Below are positions 9,805-21,149 of a stretch of DNA of 64,000 nucleotides, one piece after another. Within the stretch, counting starts at the first letter, position 1. Each line of letters opens with the position of its first letter. The DNA comes from Fragilaria radians (Eukaryota; Bacillariophyta; Fragilariophyceae; Fragilariales; Fragilariaceae). The position numbers and the translations under genes were made by a program. The notes under the pieces are model-generated. The model made no database searches. It saw nothing but the letters and a program-made list of their open reading frames with translations, and was not told where the DNA came from. The stretch covers positions 269,976 to 333,975 of the forward strand of contig CAAAJI010000017.1 in NCBI GenBank assembly GCA_900642245.1, in the 5' to 3' direction.

Positions 9805-11708
9805 ATGGTGCTCACAAATAACATTGAAAGCCTATTTTCGACAGACTCTTTTCACTTATCTAATTCATCTCGTGAAGAAGTATGCAATCAAGTGATTCAT
9901 GAAGGGATGAGCTCTCTTGATGCAGGTAAAATCAATCTTCCCTACAGAATGGAATATCGGAAAGGGTATCCCCTAGCAAAACATTTGGGAGAGGAACGAT
10001 TCCTCCTTTTCCGCTCTGATCGTCCGGGGGCAATCGCGAAAATTGTCTTTTCCTCGGAAGACTGCACAGAAGATGATGAAGCAGATCAAGCAAAAGACAC
10101 TCAAAATCCAATAAACATGATAGCGATTGCGAAGATTCATGTTCTAGAAGTCAAAAAGGAACATCGTGGAAATGACTTCGGTGGTCTTCTGTTTCACCAA
10201 GCTACAATATCCCTTCTTCATAGATACGATTTTGTGGATTGTCACTTAGATGCTGAAGAAGATTCGCGGCGACACGACAGGCTAATATTGTTTTACAAGC
10301 AATTAGGATTTCAAGTTAAACCAAGAGCAAAGATAAAGTACATAAACAATAATGATGGAGAGATTTATCGTAAAGTTCCCATGTGTATCAACTTAAAAAG
10401 GTTGACAAGCAAAAAGTCCCTCGTGGGAGTGAGATTCCTTCCTATTCGTTTCCTTCTCGCTACAGGTGAAAGCACAAAAATAGCGGCGATGGTAGTCCCA
10501 GGTCTGGGCCGTAACATCACATGGCTGATGATGGATGATGGAAGCGGAAAAATTATATTTCAAACGACTGTGGGTTATTATCTACGAATCGAAGATACAG
10601 GTTTTTGTGCTGTTTCTGATTTGTATGACGACTTTTGCCAATTCCATGTTTTTACTGTTTCCCAGTTCAACTCTGAAAATGGTTCAGATCCAACACAAGT
10701 TCAGGGAAAGAACTTGTTACTGTTTCAATCGAGTCAAGGTTTCTTCCTTTCACTTCATGAAAATTATCTTTCAGGTTCCAGATGCCCGTCATTCTGGGAC
10801 TTGGATGAAGGTTCTTGCACATTAACTTGTAGCAATGATTTTCCCTCCTTACCTTTACATCAAGCTTTCCTCAAGCGACCTCAACTTATTGGAGAACATG
10901 TGGAACCTCAATTTTGGAATATCTCATTGAAATCGCTGACTATCAAGGAAGGATTATACTGGTTAAAGGAGATACCATTTCGACCCTTACATATAGGTGA
11001 AAAGACCATATCACTTCGCACTTTTTGTTATCAAGCAGGTGAAGCGGCACGAGCTTCAGGACATCCAGATTGGTTTCAGTTGGTTGCAATAATGTAAGTT
11101 TCCTGTGATACATAACTTTTGCAATTCCAAATCATAGCATCTGACTTTTCCAACAATTGCACAGTCATGAATTAGGACACATTGTCAGCCTCATAGAACC
11201 TAGTCTGATTTGCAGAAAGTCTATTCCTGAAGATGTTGAAGTGAAAAGTACCTGTTTATTGGATAACACTGATAGTCTGGCTCAACTGGCCCATCCCATT
11301 TACAGCCAAAAAGGCAACACCATTGATGCAAGTTGCATTGATTATCTTTATCACATGCTAAAGCATAATGATGTGCTTATCCCTGATGAAGGCCTGTCTA
11401 TTTTAAGATATTACGCTTCTCTTAAATCACATATCTTTCATAAAGGCGGAGCTCCAGTACGTCAGAATTCCGATAATCTGCAAGAATTAGTCAATGACTT
11501 TGATCTCATAAGGCAAATCGCTAGTCAGAATTGTCAAGATGAACTCTCCAATGAGCAGTGTAATAATTTATGGGAATCTCATTATAACCATTTGATCAAG
11601 AAATATGGAATGTCCAAGGCACCTCAATGGGAAATTGAATTTCATACCAATGAATCCTCAATTATTCAAGACAACTTTGGACATTCAACTCTAAACTTCA
11701 AATTATAA
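9805..11708 (+). CDS. Three-part protein: GNAT acetyltransferase + beta-trefoil-like middle + degenerate MIOX-like domain
   Basis: 610 aa, exons 9805-11093 and 11165-11708. The 71-nt intron has a GTAAGT donor and CACAG acceptor, and splicing gives QLVAI-IHELGH. Residues about 45-200 form a GNAT domain: HRGNDFGGLL is the acetyl-CoA-binding motif A and LFYKQLGF is motif B. Residues about 205-345 contain repeated short beta motifs (GYYLRIEDTGFCAVSD; LLLFQSSQGFFLSLHEN) resembling a fascin-type beta-trefoil. Residues about 375-590 follow myo-inositol oxygenase in order: LTIKEGLYWL, GHPDWFQLVAIIHELG, DYLYHMLKHN, IPDEGLSILRYY, NDFDL, HYNHLIKKY. Most MIOX iron ligands are replaced (H431 and D543 kept, E432 for Asp, others Cys or Tyr), so inositol oxygenation is unlikely. 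Substrate and role are unknown. The GNAT call is firm, MIOX-like good, trefoil tentative. Confidence 0.75.
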
Positions 11709-14555
11709 AGGCATTTTTTGACTCATTTTGTCCATCTCATTTCATGCTCCCTTCTTCAAAAATATCAATCAATGGTAACCCTTTTACGTGTGACACAAAA
11801 ACCTGATGGAAAATTCAATATCTTTTATCAAAATGAAAAAAAGTTTGTAAATTATTTTTAGATTTATTGCCTCTGTATTCTTGAATGGGATCAATACATT
11901 TGGAGGAAATGCTTCTTCTTGATTTTTGTATTGCTCATTGTGCTTAAATGTGAGAGCAAATTGGATTCATCACTATGAAAGTACATTTTGAATTCAAGTT
12001 CTAGAATATAGGAATGACATACAACAAAGTTACATTTGTGAGCAAGTGAGGGCCTGAAAAAATTGAGTATGACCATTTCTTGTTGACTTACGGACAAAGC
12101 ACTGTGGAAATTACCACTGTGACCGCAGAAATGACTATTACCCCAAATAATCTTTGGTCATTTCATTTGCCTTGATGTAGAATATAGGTATAGTAGGGAG
12201 AGTTAAGCTGCCATGGCTCCTTGGCCATCAGAATGACAATAGATCAATCATCAAAAACATAACTCAGTCAATAATGACCCAAAACAGTCAGGATAGACGT
12301 GGTCATATAGACTAGATGGGTAAAGAATATTTGGGTTATCAAAGTCATGGCATGCAGTATGGTGAAAAAGCCATAAAATGACGAAAATGACAATTTGATG
12401 GTCATACCTCAGTCGCCAATGACTACAACATTGCAAACAGTAATTTAAATTGAATTGAAATTCTTGCAAAAAATGTAGTGTGCAAAGACCTCAATGCTCA
12501 ATACCCAAACCTATATCAGTAAGAAGATGGAGATGGTTAAGTCAAGAAAACCACATCTACCATTTGATTATGCAGTAGATGACGACATGAATCAAGAAAA
12601 ATCTTCCAAAAGGGATCTCTTAATAGTGCTTATGAAACAAAGGAGACAGTCTCATTGATGTAGTCAGAGCTGAGTTTAGAATAAGCAAAAGTTATTTTAG
12701 AAAGGTGAAATCAAAAACCATTAATTACTTGGGGTTAATGCATAAGGGAAAAAGTTTGAGTAATTGCCAAACAGAGCACACTATTGTACACAAAGCGCGT
12801 TTGCAGCTTTCATTAGTGGAGCAATGTCTATTTATCGATTTTTACTAGCTGCTATTAAAGCATCATGTGCTAGGAATGCGTTACAGAGTTAGGTTAAGCT
12901 TTTTACGCCAAAATTTGTAGGTCCCAGATAGATCTGGAATAGAGAATAATTATGCTAGAATGCCTTTTCACACTAAATTGCTAATTTTATTTTTTCTACT
13001 CCTAACGCAAAAATAAATTGTTTGTTTTTTCGTCACTCTTCCCATGTCTCCAAACCTTCATTGCTTTTTTTAAAACTATTCTAGATCAATATAATTAGTT
13101 AAGCAATATATAAACCATGAAAACTGGTGATCCACTCCAATACTCTTTCTGTCCCCGATGTTCATCCATTTGTATTGTCCTTGAACTTCCCAAGAATTTA
13201 CCTATAGTAACAATTCTTACTCACATGTTGGTAAAGACATTTATCTCAGTGCCACCAGATTTGAAGCAATTAATTATTTTAAGCCATTTTATTTTGGTTC
13301 ACGAATGTAAGATATCTTGTATCTATATGTCTCGCGAGTACTCCTGAACCTAAGCTTTCCGCTAGAGAGATATCTCCAATAAACCACAAGTAGCAACTTT
13401 GCTTCATCGTCAATGCTCTTCGCGAATTATTAAGTGAAACGTAGTTTTATACTTCATCTGGCCTCTTTACCTCCAGCAAATTGTACTCCTAGAAAATAGG
13501 TATTACACCTAGTCACACTGATTCCAATCTCGGCATCATCAGCCAAAGTGCTATTGCAATATGCTACCAAATACTATTCTTCCATTTCGTGTTGGGTTGA
13601 ATTTTCAAAAGAATGTTTTGCATCAAGAGCAAATTTCATTACCATTAACATTTATTTCACCATAACCAGCAAGATTTTTATCTATCCTTGCAATTTGAAG
13701 GACCGTTACTTAGGGTGATTGTACACAACTACAAAAGTTTCTGGCTCCTTCAACACATCACTCATAAGCAATGTCAGCTCTATAAAATATCACGTACCTT
13801 TTTAATTGAGAAATTTTTCTGGGTCTAGAATTAGCAAACTCTTTAATCTCCATGCTTCTTTAAAAGCCCCTTTATCATTTACAACTTTTATCTTTTCAAC
13901 TAAAGATGCATTGATGTTAACGGAAGTTTCCTTATTCTCATGATTATTGTTCTGTCTTTAATGTGATGGTTCTTTGTCATTGACTTCTATTTTGCTTTAC
14001 CTTCCAAATCAGTCTCCATAGCTTTTTTCATCCCAACAGCAACCCTTGATTAGATTTTTTTGTTTTCAAAGTAAACTCATCTCATGCATGACCCTTTGAA
14101 AAGAAAACAAAAAGAGATCAGAGTCTCTATCATCTTACATTGCTGGTTCTGCTTAGGTCTTACACCATACATTGCTTCAAAACAAAATCAATCAGTCCTT
14201 TGACCATCAAAGCCTTTATGTAGTTGAATGCAGCTATAAAAAGATGATTTCTTACTTGTCCTCAACATTTGTCCTTATCATTATTGCATTCAACCTGGGT
14301 TGCCTTCCATTTTCTTTCGAAACAAACATACGAAGAAAGAAATGGCTCAGCATCCTTGTGTTTGAATTCTTTCATATAAAGGCTGTCTTTTTTAAATCAT
14401 TCACCTTTGACATTATCAATTCTTCAACCTTCAAAAAATCTTTGACATAAATTCTGTGTTGTTAGGGTTAGTGGTCACATCTGAAATTTCGCCTATTATT
14501 AGGAAAAATTTGAGCGCGCGAATAATTGGGTTTTCGTTGGGTCAAGGGCGATGGG
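11709..14555. other. Intergenic, 2.8 kb, AT-rich
   Basis: No gene recognised. Short ORFs at 12251-12469 (-), 13117-13347 (+) and 14172-14450 (+) have no family features and look like chance. Just before the next gene, at about 14513-14524, there is GCGCGCGAATAA, a weak match to an E2F half-site. Confidence 0.5.
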
Positions 14556-15905
14556 ATGTCACTTCATGTCGTTGAATGTCCTAGTTGCCAAACTCAGATT
14601 CCATTGCAAAGAATAAACTCACATCTCGACGAATGTTTGCAAGAAGAGGAGGATGATGGAAAAATGTCAAGAAAGAAGCGTAAATTGGTTTTGGATCATT
14701 CCTCATCCAAAAACTCTGAGGTTGATGATGTATTTACTTGCATGATGCAAAGATCTAAACAATTATACAAATCATCTTTTCAGGTTTTACATCTCAACGC
14801 TGATTATTCATTATCTTGGTCGGATGGAAAGCTTGCACAGTCTGACGCAGAGACAATTGAGTGGTCTTCCACTGTTAATCTTCGAAATAATGACAATTCA
14901 CAAACTCGCCTTACTCTCAGCACCTCTATGCACCAGCTTTCTTCGCCGGTGCAGCTGGTATCAAGGCACTCAAGGCTTTCGATACCCGTTCTAAAATCGA
15001 TACTTCAAAAGTCGATTCGACGGAGGCGACCCCTACCATCTGTACGTGTTGCCATGGAACTTATCGACCGAGCACTTGGGCCCCTTCTACGGCGAATATC
15101 CATAATTATTTTCGAGGATTCGGTTCTACACCCCGACTTCCCTCTTTTGTGCTGGATGATGGCTGCGGAATCTAAAGGTTATAAAGTTCCATCAGAACTC
15201 TTGGAGAAACTTCTCCTCATTATCTATGAAATCGCATCTTGCCCTTGGAACGATCCAGCTCCCTCAGAAGAGAGTATTGTCGACAGTCATACTGATACAG
15301 ATCAATCCACGTTACTTAAATGTATATCTATGCGAATAAGTTACGGAGGATTGAAATGCGATATGGAAATGTTACGAAAATATCGAAAACTTTGGCTCCA
15401 ACGCTTTTGCAAGCAAGTCATTCCTTTGGATGTACGTAAGCGCTTAGGTGGAGATGACATCCCATTGAATTGGAGCGAAATTCCAGATTACCTACATGTA
15501 CGCGCTCGTTGTCAAGGAATCCAACACCTTATAAATTTGGTAAGGGGAGGTTTAGATGCTTTAAAAATACAAGATATATGCCTCGAGGGCATCGACTACC
15601 ATTGCTCAGATGTTCTTGAACAATTACTGAAGGATGATTCATTTATCGCTCAAAGCATTAGACACTTGGAAAGTAATGGACAGAAAGAACTGACAACTAA
15701 AGACAATCTTCTAACATACCTAAAGAATTGCATGTGGACGTTTAGCTCGGGAATAAACTTTAGGCAACCGATAATTTGTAATTCTTCAAATGATGAAGAT
15801 CAAGTTGCAAAAATGTTTTGGGGGGATTTGGCAGCTTCCCGAGTCAAGACGTTCATGCTTGAATACGTGATGCTACGATTGGCTTCCACCATCACTCCCA
15901 AGTAA
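14556..15905 (+). CDS. UBZ4-type zinc-finger protein with MgsA/WRNIP1-like helical region
   Basis: 449 aa from ATG 14556. The frame opens 30 nt earlier only at a TTG, so the first in-frame ATG is preferred; an out-of-frame ATG lies 5 nt upstream of it. Residues about 8-27 are a Rad18-type UBZ4 finger, CPSCQ...INSHLDEC (C-x2-C-x11-H-x3-C), which binds ubiquitin in RAD18, WRNIP1 and SNM1-type repair factors. The body has ILQKSIRRRRPLPSV followed by LLRRISIIIFED and LLCWMMAA, resembling the clamp-loader-like C-terminal helical domain of MgsA/WRNIP1 (KSIRxGD...RRLxxIAxED...). No AAA+ ATPase core is visible. A role in DNA damage tolerance is inference. Its last 33 nt overlap the last codons of the opposing gene. 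Confidence 0.6.
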   Translation: MSLHVVECPSCQTQIPLQRINSHLDECLQEEEDDGKMSRKKRKLVLDHSSSKNSEVDDVFTCMMQRSKQLYKSSFQVLHLNADYSLSWSDGKLAQSDAETIEWSSTVNLRNNDNSQTRLTLSTSMHQLSSPVQLVSRHSRLSIPVLKSILQKSIRRRRPLPSVRVAMELIDRALGPLLRRISIIIFEDSVLHPDFPLLCWMMAAESKGYKVPSELLEKLLLIIYEIASCPWNDPAPSEESIVDSHTDTDQSTLLKCISMRISYGGLKCDMEMLRKYRKLWLQRFCKQVIPLDVRKRLGGDDIPLNWSEIPDYLHVRARCQGIQHLINLVRGGLDALKIQDICLEGIDYHCSDVLEQLLKDDSFIAQSIRHLESNGQKELTTKDNLLTYLKNCMWTFSSGINFRQPIICNSSNDEDQVAKMFWGDLAASRVKTFMLEYVMLRLASTITPK

Positions 15906-16988
15906 CCTTTCTTCTGCATCAACTTGTCCAAGCTGTTGTTGATCTCTTGAAAACTGTATTGTCAACGGCGATGTCAAAATACGGTCCTGCATCCATTCAA
16001 ATGAATCGTTTCCCTCAGTCATACCAATCATATTCATGTAAGAATAATCCAGCGTTGCAATGATGGGAACTATTTCACAAACAAACAAAAGAAGCAGCAA
16101 AACAACGAAGGACCAGAATGGTGTGTTAGAGTCTTGTAACAACTCTATGTTGAACAAATAGACACACAGAGTAGCAACTCCCCAAATGATTCGTGTAAGG
16201 GACCATAGGGTCATAACTGATGACATTTTTTGAAGAGAATGTTGTAAACGTTGCGATCTGAACGGAAACCCTGAAAAGCGTACATTTAGATACAAATATA
16301 GGGTTGTTACCATCGAAACTGCAACGAAATTGATCCCTGTAATGGCAGCATACAGGATTGTGCGGACGACTCTGTCTGTAGCCAAGAAAATAGAACAATA
16401 CAAAATCAATTGGCAACCGTAAAGTCCAGAATTAAACCATATATATATCTTCAGCCAGATATTCTTCCAATACGATATTGACTCTGTGTGAAATCGACTC
16501 TCCAGAAAACACTCAGCCCAAACGAGTGTCAATAAGACATAAGTAGAGACCACAACACAGTTTGGTAAATCGAAAAGGACAGTCATGGATTTATCATAAA
16601 ATGCTTGATTCCTATCATACACGGTGCTATTGCCGTACGTGGCAGTGTGTTGGCGATCGATTGGCTGGAGCGAGTAGTGAGCACGGACGTTCGCGATATT
16701 CATGCTTGCAACTCCCAATATGGTCATAATGCGGACGGCACACACAACAGCTACACTCATCAGCAGTAAGCTTTTAGTGGACAGTTGCGGTCGAATTCGA
16801 TGAAGTCCAACGAGTTTCCGATATGAAAGTATGAGACAGAATGCATAGAATATTGATGCGACAACAAGCGCTACTGTCAAGCTGTCAATTGTCACTGTAA
16901 CACTCGCCTTTCCTAATTTGAATCCAACTAAGCCATGCTGTTGAAACGATGTTGCAAAAGTCATGATTTTTTTGGCTAACCTGTACAT
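15873..16988 (-). CDS. TOM1/THH1-like seven-helix membrane protein
   Basis: 371 aa, single exon, ATG at 16988. Seven hydrophobic segments are evident (for example TIDSLTVALVVASIFYAFC, LLLMSVAVVCAV, VVVSTYVLLTLVWAECFLES, LYAAITGINFVAVSMV, FWSFVVLLLLLFVCEIVP). The stretch VLFDLPNCVVVSTYVLLTLVWAE is the region most like the THH1/TOM1/TOM3 family; the plant members are tonoplast proteins used by tobamovirus replication, and algal members are uncharacterised. A distant GPCR-like protein is the alternative. The stop codon lies inside the convergent UBZ4 gene (33-nt antisense overlap). Confidence 0.65.
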   Translation of the reverse strand: MYRLAKKIMTFATSFQQHGLVGFKLGKASVTVTIDSLTVALVVASIFYAFCLILSYRKLVGLHRIRPQLSTKSLLLMSVAVVCAVRIMTILGVASMNIANVRAHYSLQPIDRQHTATYGNSTVYDRNQAFYDKSMTVLFDLPNCVVVSTYVLLTLVWAECFLESRFHTESISYWKNIWLKIYIWFNSGLYGCQLILYCSIFLATDRVVRTILYAAITGINFVAVSMVTTLYLYLNVRFSGFPFRSQRLQHSLQKMSSVMTLWSLTRIIWGVATLCVYLFNIELLQDSNTPFWSFVVLLLLLFVCEIVPIIATLDYSYMNMIGMTEGNDSFEWMQDRILTSPLTIQFSRDQQQLGQVDAEERLLGSDGGSQS

Positions 16989-19216
16989 TTGATGCCTTAA
17001 AAAATTCTAGGGAATTCTATTCAAATCATCGGAAATAGGAATCCAGAAGAATTCCGATACGATTCACGCGTTTGCAAAAATCTTCAAAATTATTTTTATT
17101 CATTCTTTTTCCATTGTTCCAATTTTAGCGGTAGCAGTGGATCGGGCCGCCTACAATATTCGGTCCTGCGTTACTTGAATGATGAGTGTGTAGATGATGA
17201 TGTGCAAGGAAGCGGCGACGGATCCGATTGTCATGCTACTTTCTTAGTTAGAGATAATTGAGCAAGATAAACTCCTTAGCATGCAGCCGAAAACAATAGA
17301 TAGCAAGCTGATGACATCTCCCACAAAGACGGACAGAATCCTCTGAGGCATGCGGATGTCACTTGAATTTAGAACGTCTTTTATTGAAACCCTCTACAAA
17401 TAAACGTTTAGCAAAGGTTAATAAAACTTTTTTGATTTGAAATTGAATTTCAAACTAAAGTTCCATAAATCTATCAACAGAATACAAAAACGTAGTCCTT
17501 TCTGATTAAAATCTTAACTGTAACTCATTAAACCGTTTCCTCTCTGCTGATACTTGCAATTTCCAAGGGATGAGTGGCCCTGTTATACTTGATAAGAAAC
17601 CTTCTTATAAGCGTTATGCACTCCTGTATCAGGTTCAAGAGTTGATTTCAACTGACAAATGCAAGTTGAGATCAAGCATTTTGTGTTTATCATTCTAGTT
17701 GACTTGAAACTGTAATCAAGTTCGTGACAAGGTAAACACTAGTATTTTTCGTCTTCAATATCGTGTTACATTCCCTATTCAACAACAATGTACACGACTA
17801 TGACTGGAAGCTGTTTAGAGAGATTTATAAAAAGCGCAATCAGAGTATGGCCAAACGGAATAAGACTCTCAATATTGTCAACAAGCCTAACCAAAATTTT
17901 CATAGCATCGCATAATAGCATTCCACTTTGAAGATGAAGCGTAATTACCGTAATCAAATAAACGTCAGTTTGTTCGTGATTTGAGCAATAATTGTATTAC
18001 CACAAAGCTGAGAGAAGGAAGTTGATTTATCACGTGATCTGATAACCTGAGAACAAAAATTAAAAGCAAAGATGTATCATGCACAACCGATAGTCCCTCG
18101 AAGTTAATTTCCTTTCCATCGTATTATAACGTATATACCCTGAGAAAGAAAAATACAACTCTAATTTAGGAAGAAAGAAAGTCAAAATGGGCGACAGGAA
18201 AGCTTCCATTAAAGTGCGCCTAGGAATTTCTCCATAATTAGAGTTCATCAAATAGTGGACTAACAAATCTGCTACCTTAGTAGTGTTTCAAAGTAATAAA
18301 AAAAAGATTGCAAACCAAGTGAAACAATTTTATGCTAAGAAATTTTGAAAGCAAAAATACGAATTAAAATTCCATCTAAATACCAAACATCCTACCGCAA
18401 AAAATTCACATCCGATCTGGCCATCACTCCATGCCCAAATAAAGCCCAGTCTTTCTGGCTGGGGCAGATCGGAAATGAAACATATTGTAATTGGTTCGTT
18501 GGAAGACGTAATACTACTGAACCAAGCAAAGTACAAATATCAATATGGGTATAGAAAGGTATTGGTGTAATATTCGCCAGGACCTTGAGCACTTTCACGC
18601 TTGAGTATAAGATCCAGTACGAGAATAAACTTTTTGTGTTTTTGTTCCACAGTTTTTGCGTTCAAGTCGCTAGAGATAAACCTCATTAATTGAAAAGTAT
18701 TGTAATAGCCAGGATAATCTAGTCTACCCTCAGTCCAATGCAAGCAAAGAATACACAGAGTAAAAGTGAACACAACAATGATATTGATCTTTCACCAAGG
18801 ACAACATCAACTTGATTTTTGACAATAAAATAATCAACATTAATGACTCACCAGCAATAGCAATAGAATCAGGATGAATATGGCTTTACATCCTTTTCAT
18901 AATAGTGCAAAAAGTGACAAGATCTATCTTTATACATTCCTGGGTGTCAATGCTCAATCCTTGGTATATTTGAATAAGTCACAGAAGTAGTCCTTTTTTA
19001 AGTGTTTACAAAAAAAATTATGACTTAAATATGTTCACTGATAGCATTCAAACAAAATTCATTTCATACTTGTTGTTATATTGATTTTTGTCGTTTTCTC
19101 TTTAGTTACGTGAAATAATCACATCTGCATAGTAAGTAGATCACTGGTTTGTCTCATCTCAGCAAAGTTTTGTTCTCTAAAAAACCTACATTGCTCTGGT
19201 TTTCCTCTTTTCTTCA
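16989..19216. other. Intergenic, 2.2 kb, with one interrupted ORF
   Basis: AT-rich with no recognised gene. On the minus strand at 18330-18773 a single frame of about 147 codons is broken only by one TGA (18540-18542). Its translation has no family signature I recognise. The rest shows nothing. Confidence 0.45.
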
Positions 19217-20644
19217 ATGATGGTCATTCGAAGTCGTTCCACTCGGTCCTTGCGATTATCTGATATTTCACGGGGTGATTTTAGGAATCGTGAGAAAAAA
19301 AACCATGTTCCACTTATGGTGTCTGTAGTGACAATAGGTTTGGTGATGATTGGGTTAGGACGCATTTTATTGTCTCCTCCGCGATCTCCCGTATATCCTA
19401 GGATGCCAAAAACTGCAGTCCGTATAGATGAGAATGTTGGGCTATCACTGGATTTTCGCAAAACTGTCGATGGAAAAAATGTGACGCTGGAAGGTACACA
19501 CAACGTCTTGCTTGTCATTGCAAAGTCATGCCCTTCCCCAAGATTTATCTTACGTCTAATCGGAGAAGAGGCTCTCTTTTCAGTTCCTATGATACAAATA
19601 GATAAATATCAATGGAAAGGAGCGTTTCAAATACCCTTCATTGGATATTACGTTGTGGAGCCTCGTTGGTACGGGTGTGACGTTGCAAAGCCAGCTAAGG
19701 ATTACAAAGGTGAATCGATCCCAATAGCTGTTTCAGGGAACAGAGACTCAAAGTTAGAACGCATACTTCCAACGCGTACCTCTCTTCCTTTTCTCATCCC
19801 AGAGGGATTCTGGGCTTCGGCTAAGCTGAACCCTGACATTCCTAATAAAAGGCTTTGGATTATTCCGTCCATCCGATCGAAGCATGCTACTCTGATATCC
19901 ACTTCCAGTCCTCTAGGAGAATCTTCTGTTTCAAAAGAATCGACACCGATCGATAAAAGCTTTGGAGACCTTTCGAACTATGAGCTCCTATGTTGGATAG
20001 GGAGTGATTCAGCTAGAATAATTTGGGAATCATTCAAATCCATTCGTTCAACTATTGCAAATCATCAAAAACCATTTAAATTTCACTATTATCCAATGGA
20101 CGACTTTCGTCAACCCGATCGTGACTGGGAACGAGAATACAAGCTTAAATTCCGAAAGTGCAAGAATGTAATTGTTTCCGTCGACGAGCTCAAATATTCT
20201 ATCACACAGGAAGAATATACGCAGCAGGTGGCTACCTTTCTACGACATTTAGTGAAAATTTTCGATGATGATTCCTTTCCCATTTGGATGTTGACTGTTA
20301 ATCTATCTCCAATTTTGGATATCAAAATGTGCACTCATCCAAAGCGTCGTACCAATCACCATCCGTGTAACGATGCTCTTTTTGAATTATTTGGTTCCAT
20401 TAAGGCCTTCCCAAATCGAGTAAGACTTCTGGATAATACCGACTTAACAAGTCCGCTCCTCGAAGAGGGACTCACAGATGCTATGGCTGTGATTGCGATG
20501 CGAATCTTTGCCATAGCTGGTGATCAAGTAAAGGTTTGGAGAACGAAGAAGCAACGTGGTACAAAGGAAGGGCTACTTCGTAATGGAAAGCTTGAGCCTA
20601 ATATCGATTATCAAGTTTATGACTTTACTTCAAAGCAATTATGA
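19217..20644 (+). CDS. Type II membrane protein, possibly NXPE/PC-esterase-like
   Basis: 475 aa, single exon, tandem ATGs at 19217 and 19220. A basic N-terminus (residues 1-32) is followed by one transmembrane helix (about 33-52, VPLMVSVVTIGLVMIGLGRI), typical of a Golgi/ER type II protein. Residues about 65-160 look beta-rich (Ig/filamin-like, ending IPFIGYYVVEPRWYGCD). The C-terminal half contains CWIGSDSARIIWESF, which could be a divergent GDS nucleophile block of the SGNH/PC-esterase fold, and a late GLTDAMAVIAMRIF segment where the Asp-x-x-His block would be expected, but the His is not obvious. NXPE-type proteins share this layout. Function unassigned; a glycan-modifying enzyme of the secretory pathway is only a suggestion. 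Confidence 0.6.
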   Translation: MMVIRSRSTRSLRLSDISRGDFRNREKKNHVPLMVSVVTIGLVMIGLGRILLSPPRSPVYPRMPKTAVRIDENVGLSLDFRKTVDGKNVTLEGTHNVLLVIAKSCPSPRFILRLIGEEALFSVPMIQIDKYQWKGAFQIPFIGYYVVEPRWYGCDVAKPAKDYKGESIPIAVSGNRDSKLERILPTRTSLPFLIPEGFWASAKLNPDIPNKRLWIIPSIRSKHATLISTSSPLGESSVSKESTPIDKSFGDLSNYELLCWIGSDSARIIWESFKSIRSTIANHQKPFKFHYYPMDDFRQPDRDWEREYKLKFRKCKNVIVSVDELKYSITQEEYTQQVATFLRHLVKIFDDDSFPIWMLTVNLSPILDIKMCTHPKRRTNHHPCNDALFELFGSIKAFPNRVRLLDNTDLTSPLLEEGLTDAMAVIAMRIFAIAGDQVKVWRTKKQRGTKEGLLRNGKLEPNIDYQVYDFTSKQL

Positions 20645-21149
20645 ACTGACATTCTTCTTTCATATTTCTGATATTTCACCGCGTGCATCATTTCAAATAA
20701 ATCAAGTATCATGATGTTACATCATTGTAAAATGAAATCATTCGAAATTAAGAAAACATTCATGCATAAAAATGTCAAAAATTTCTGAAGCACGGCAGTC
20801 CTTCAATATGACTACCTCAATTTGGTTCGTGGCGCATAGAAAAGTGGGAAAAGTGCAGTATTAATTCATCATCCAAACAAGTAACAATATATCAAACGCG
20901 TGATTAATGAATTAAACAAAAAGTATAGAGCACAGACATGATAACAAATTACAGAGGCTAGAAAAGAAATGCACCAAAATGAAGGGTAATGCTAAAGATC
21001 CATAGGATTGCACTTTCCCTCGTGTTAGTTTTAGTCAGTAGTTAGAGTTTATCAAGAATTTTTCCTACTGCCTATTGTTTCACATCAAGTTAAGCAATCA
21101 TGCTACCCAAACATTCTCTTTCATGAACTTCAGATACAAGTTTACGCGC
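20645..21149. other. Intergenic between convergent genes
   Basis: 505 nt between the stops of the type II membrane protein and POLA2. AT-rich; nothing recognised beyond expected 3' untranslated sequence. Confidence 0.5.
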
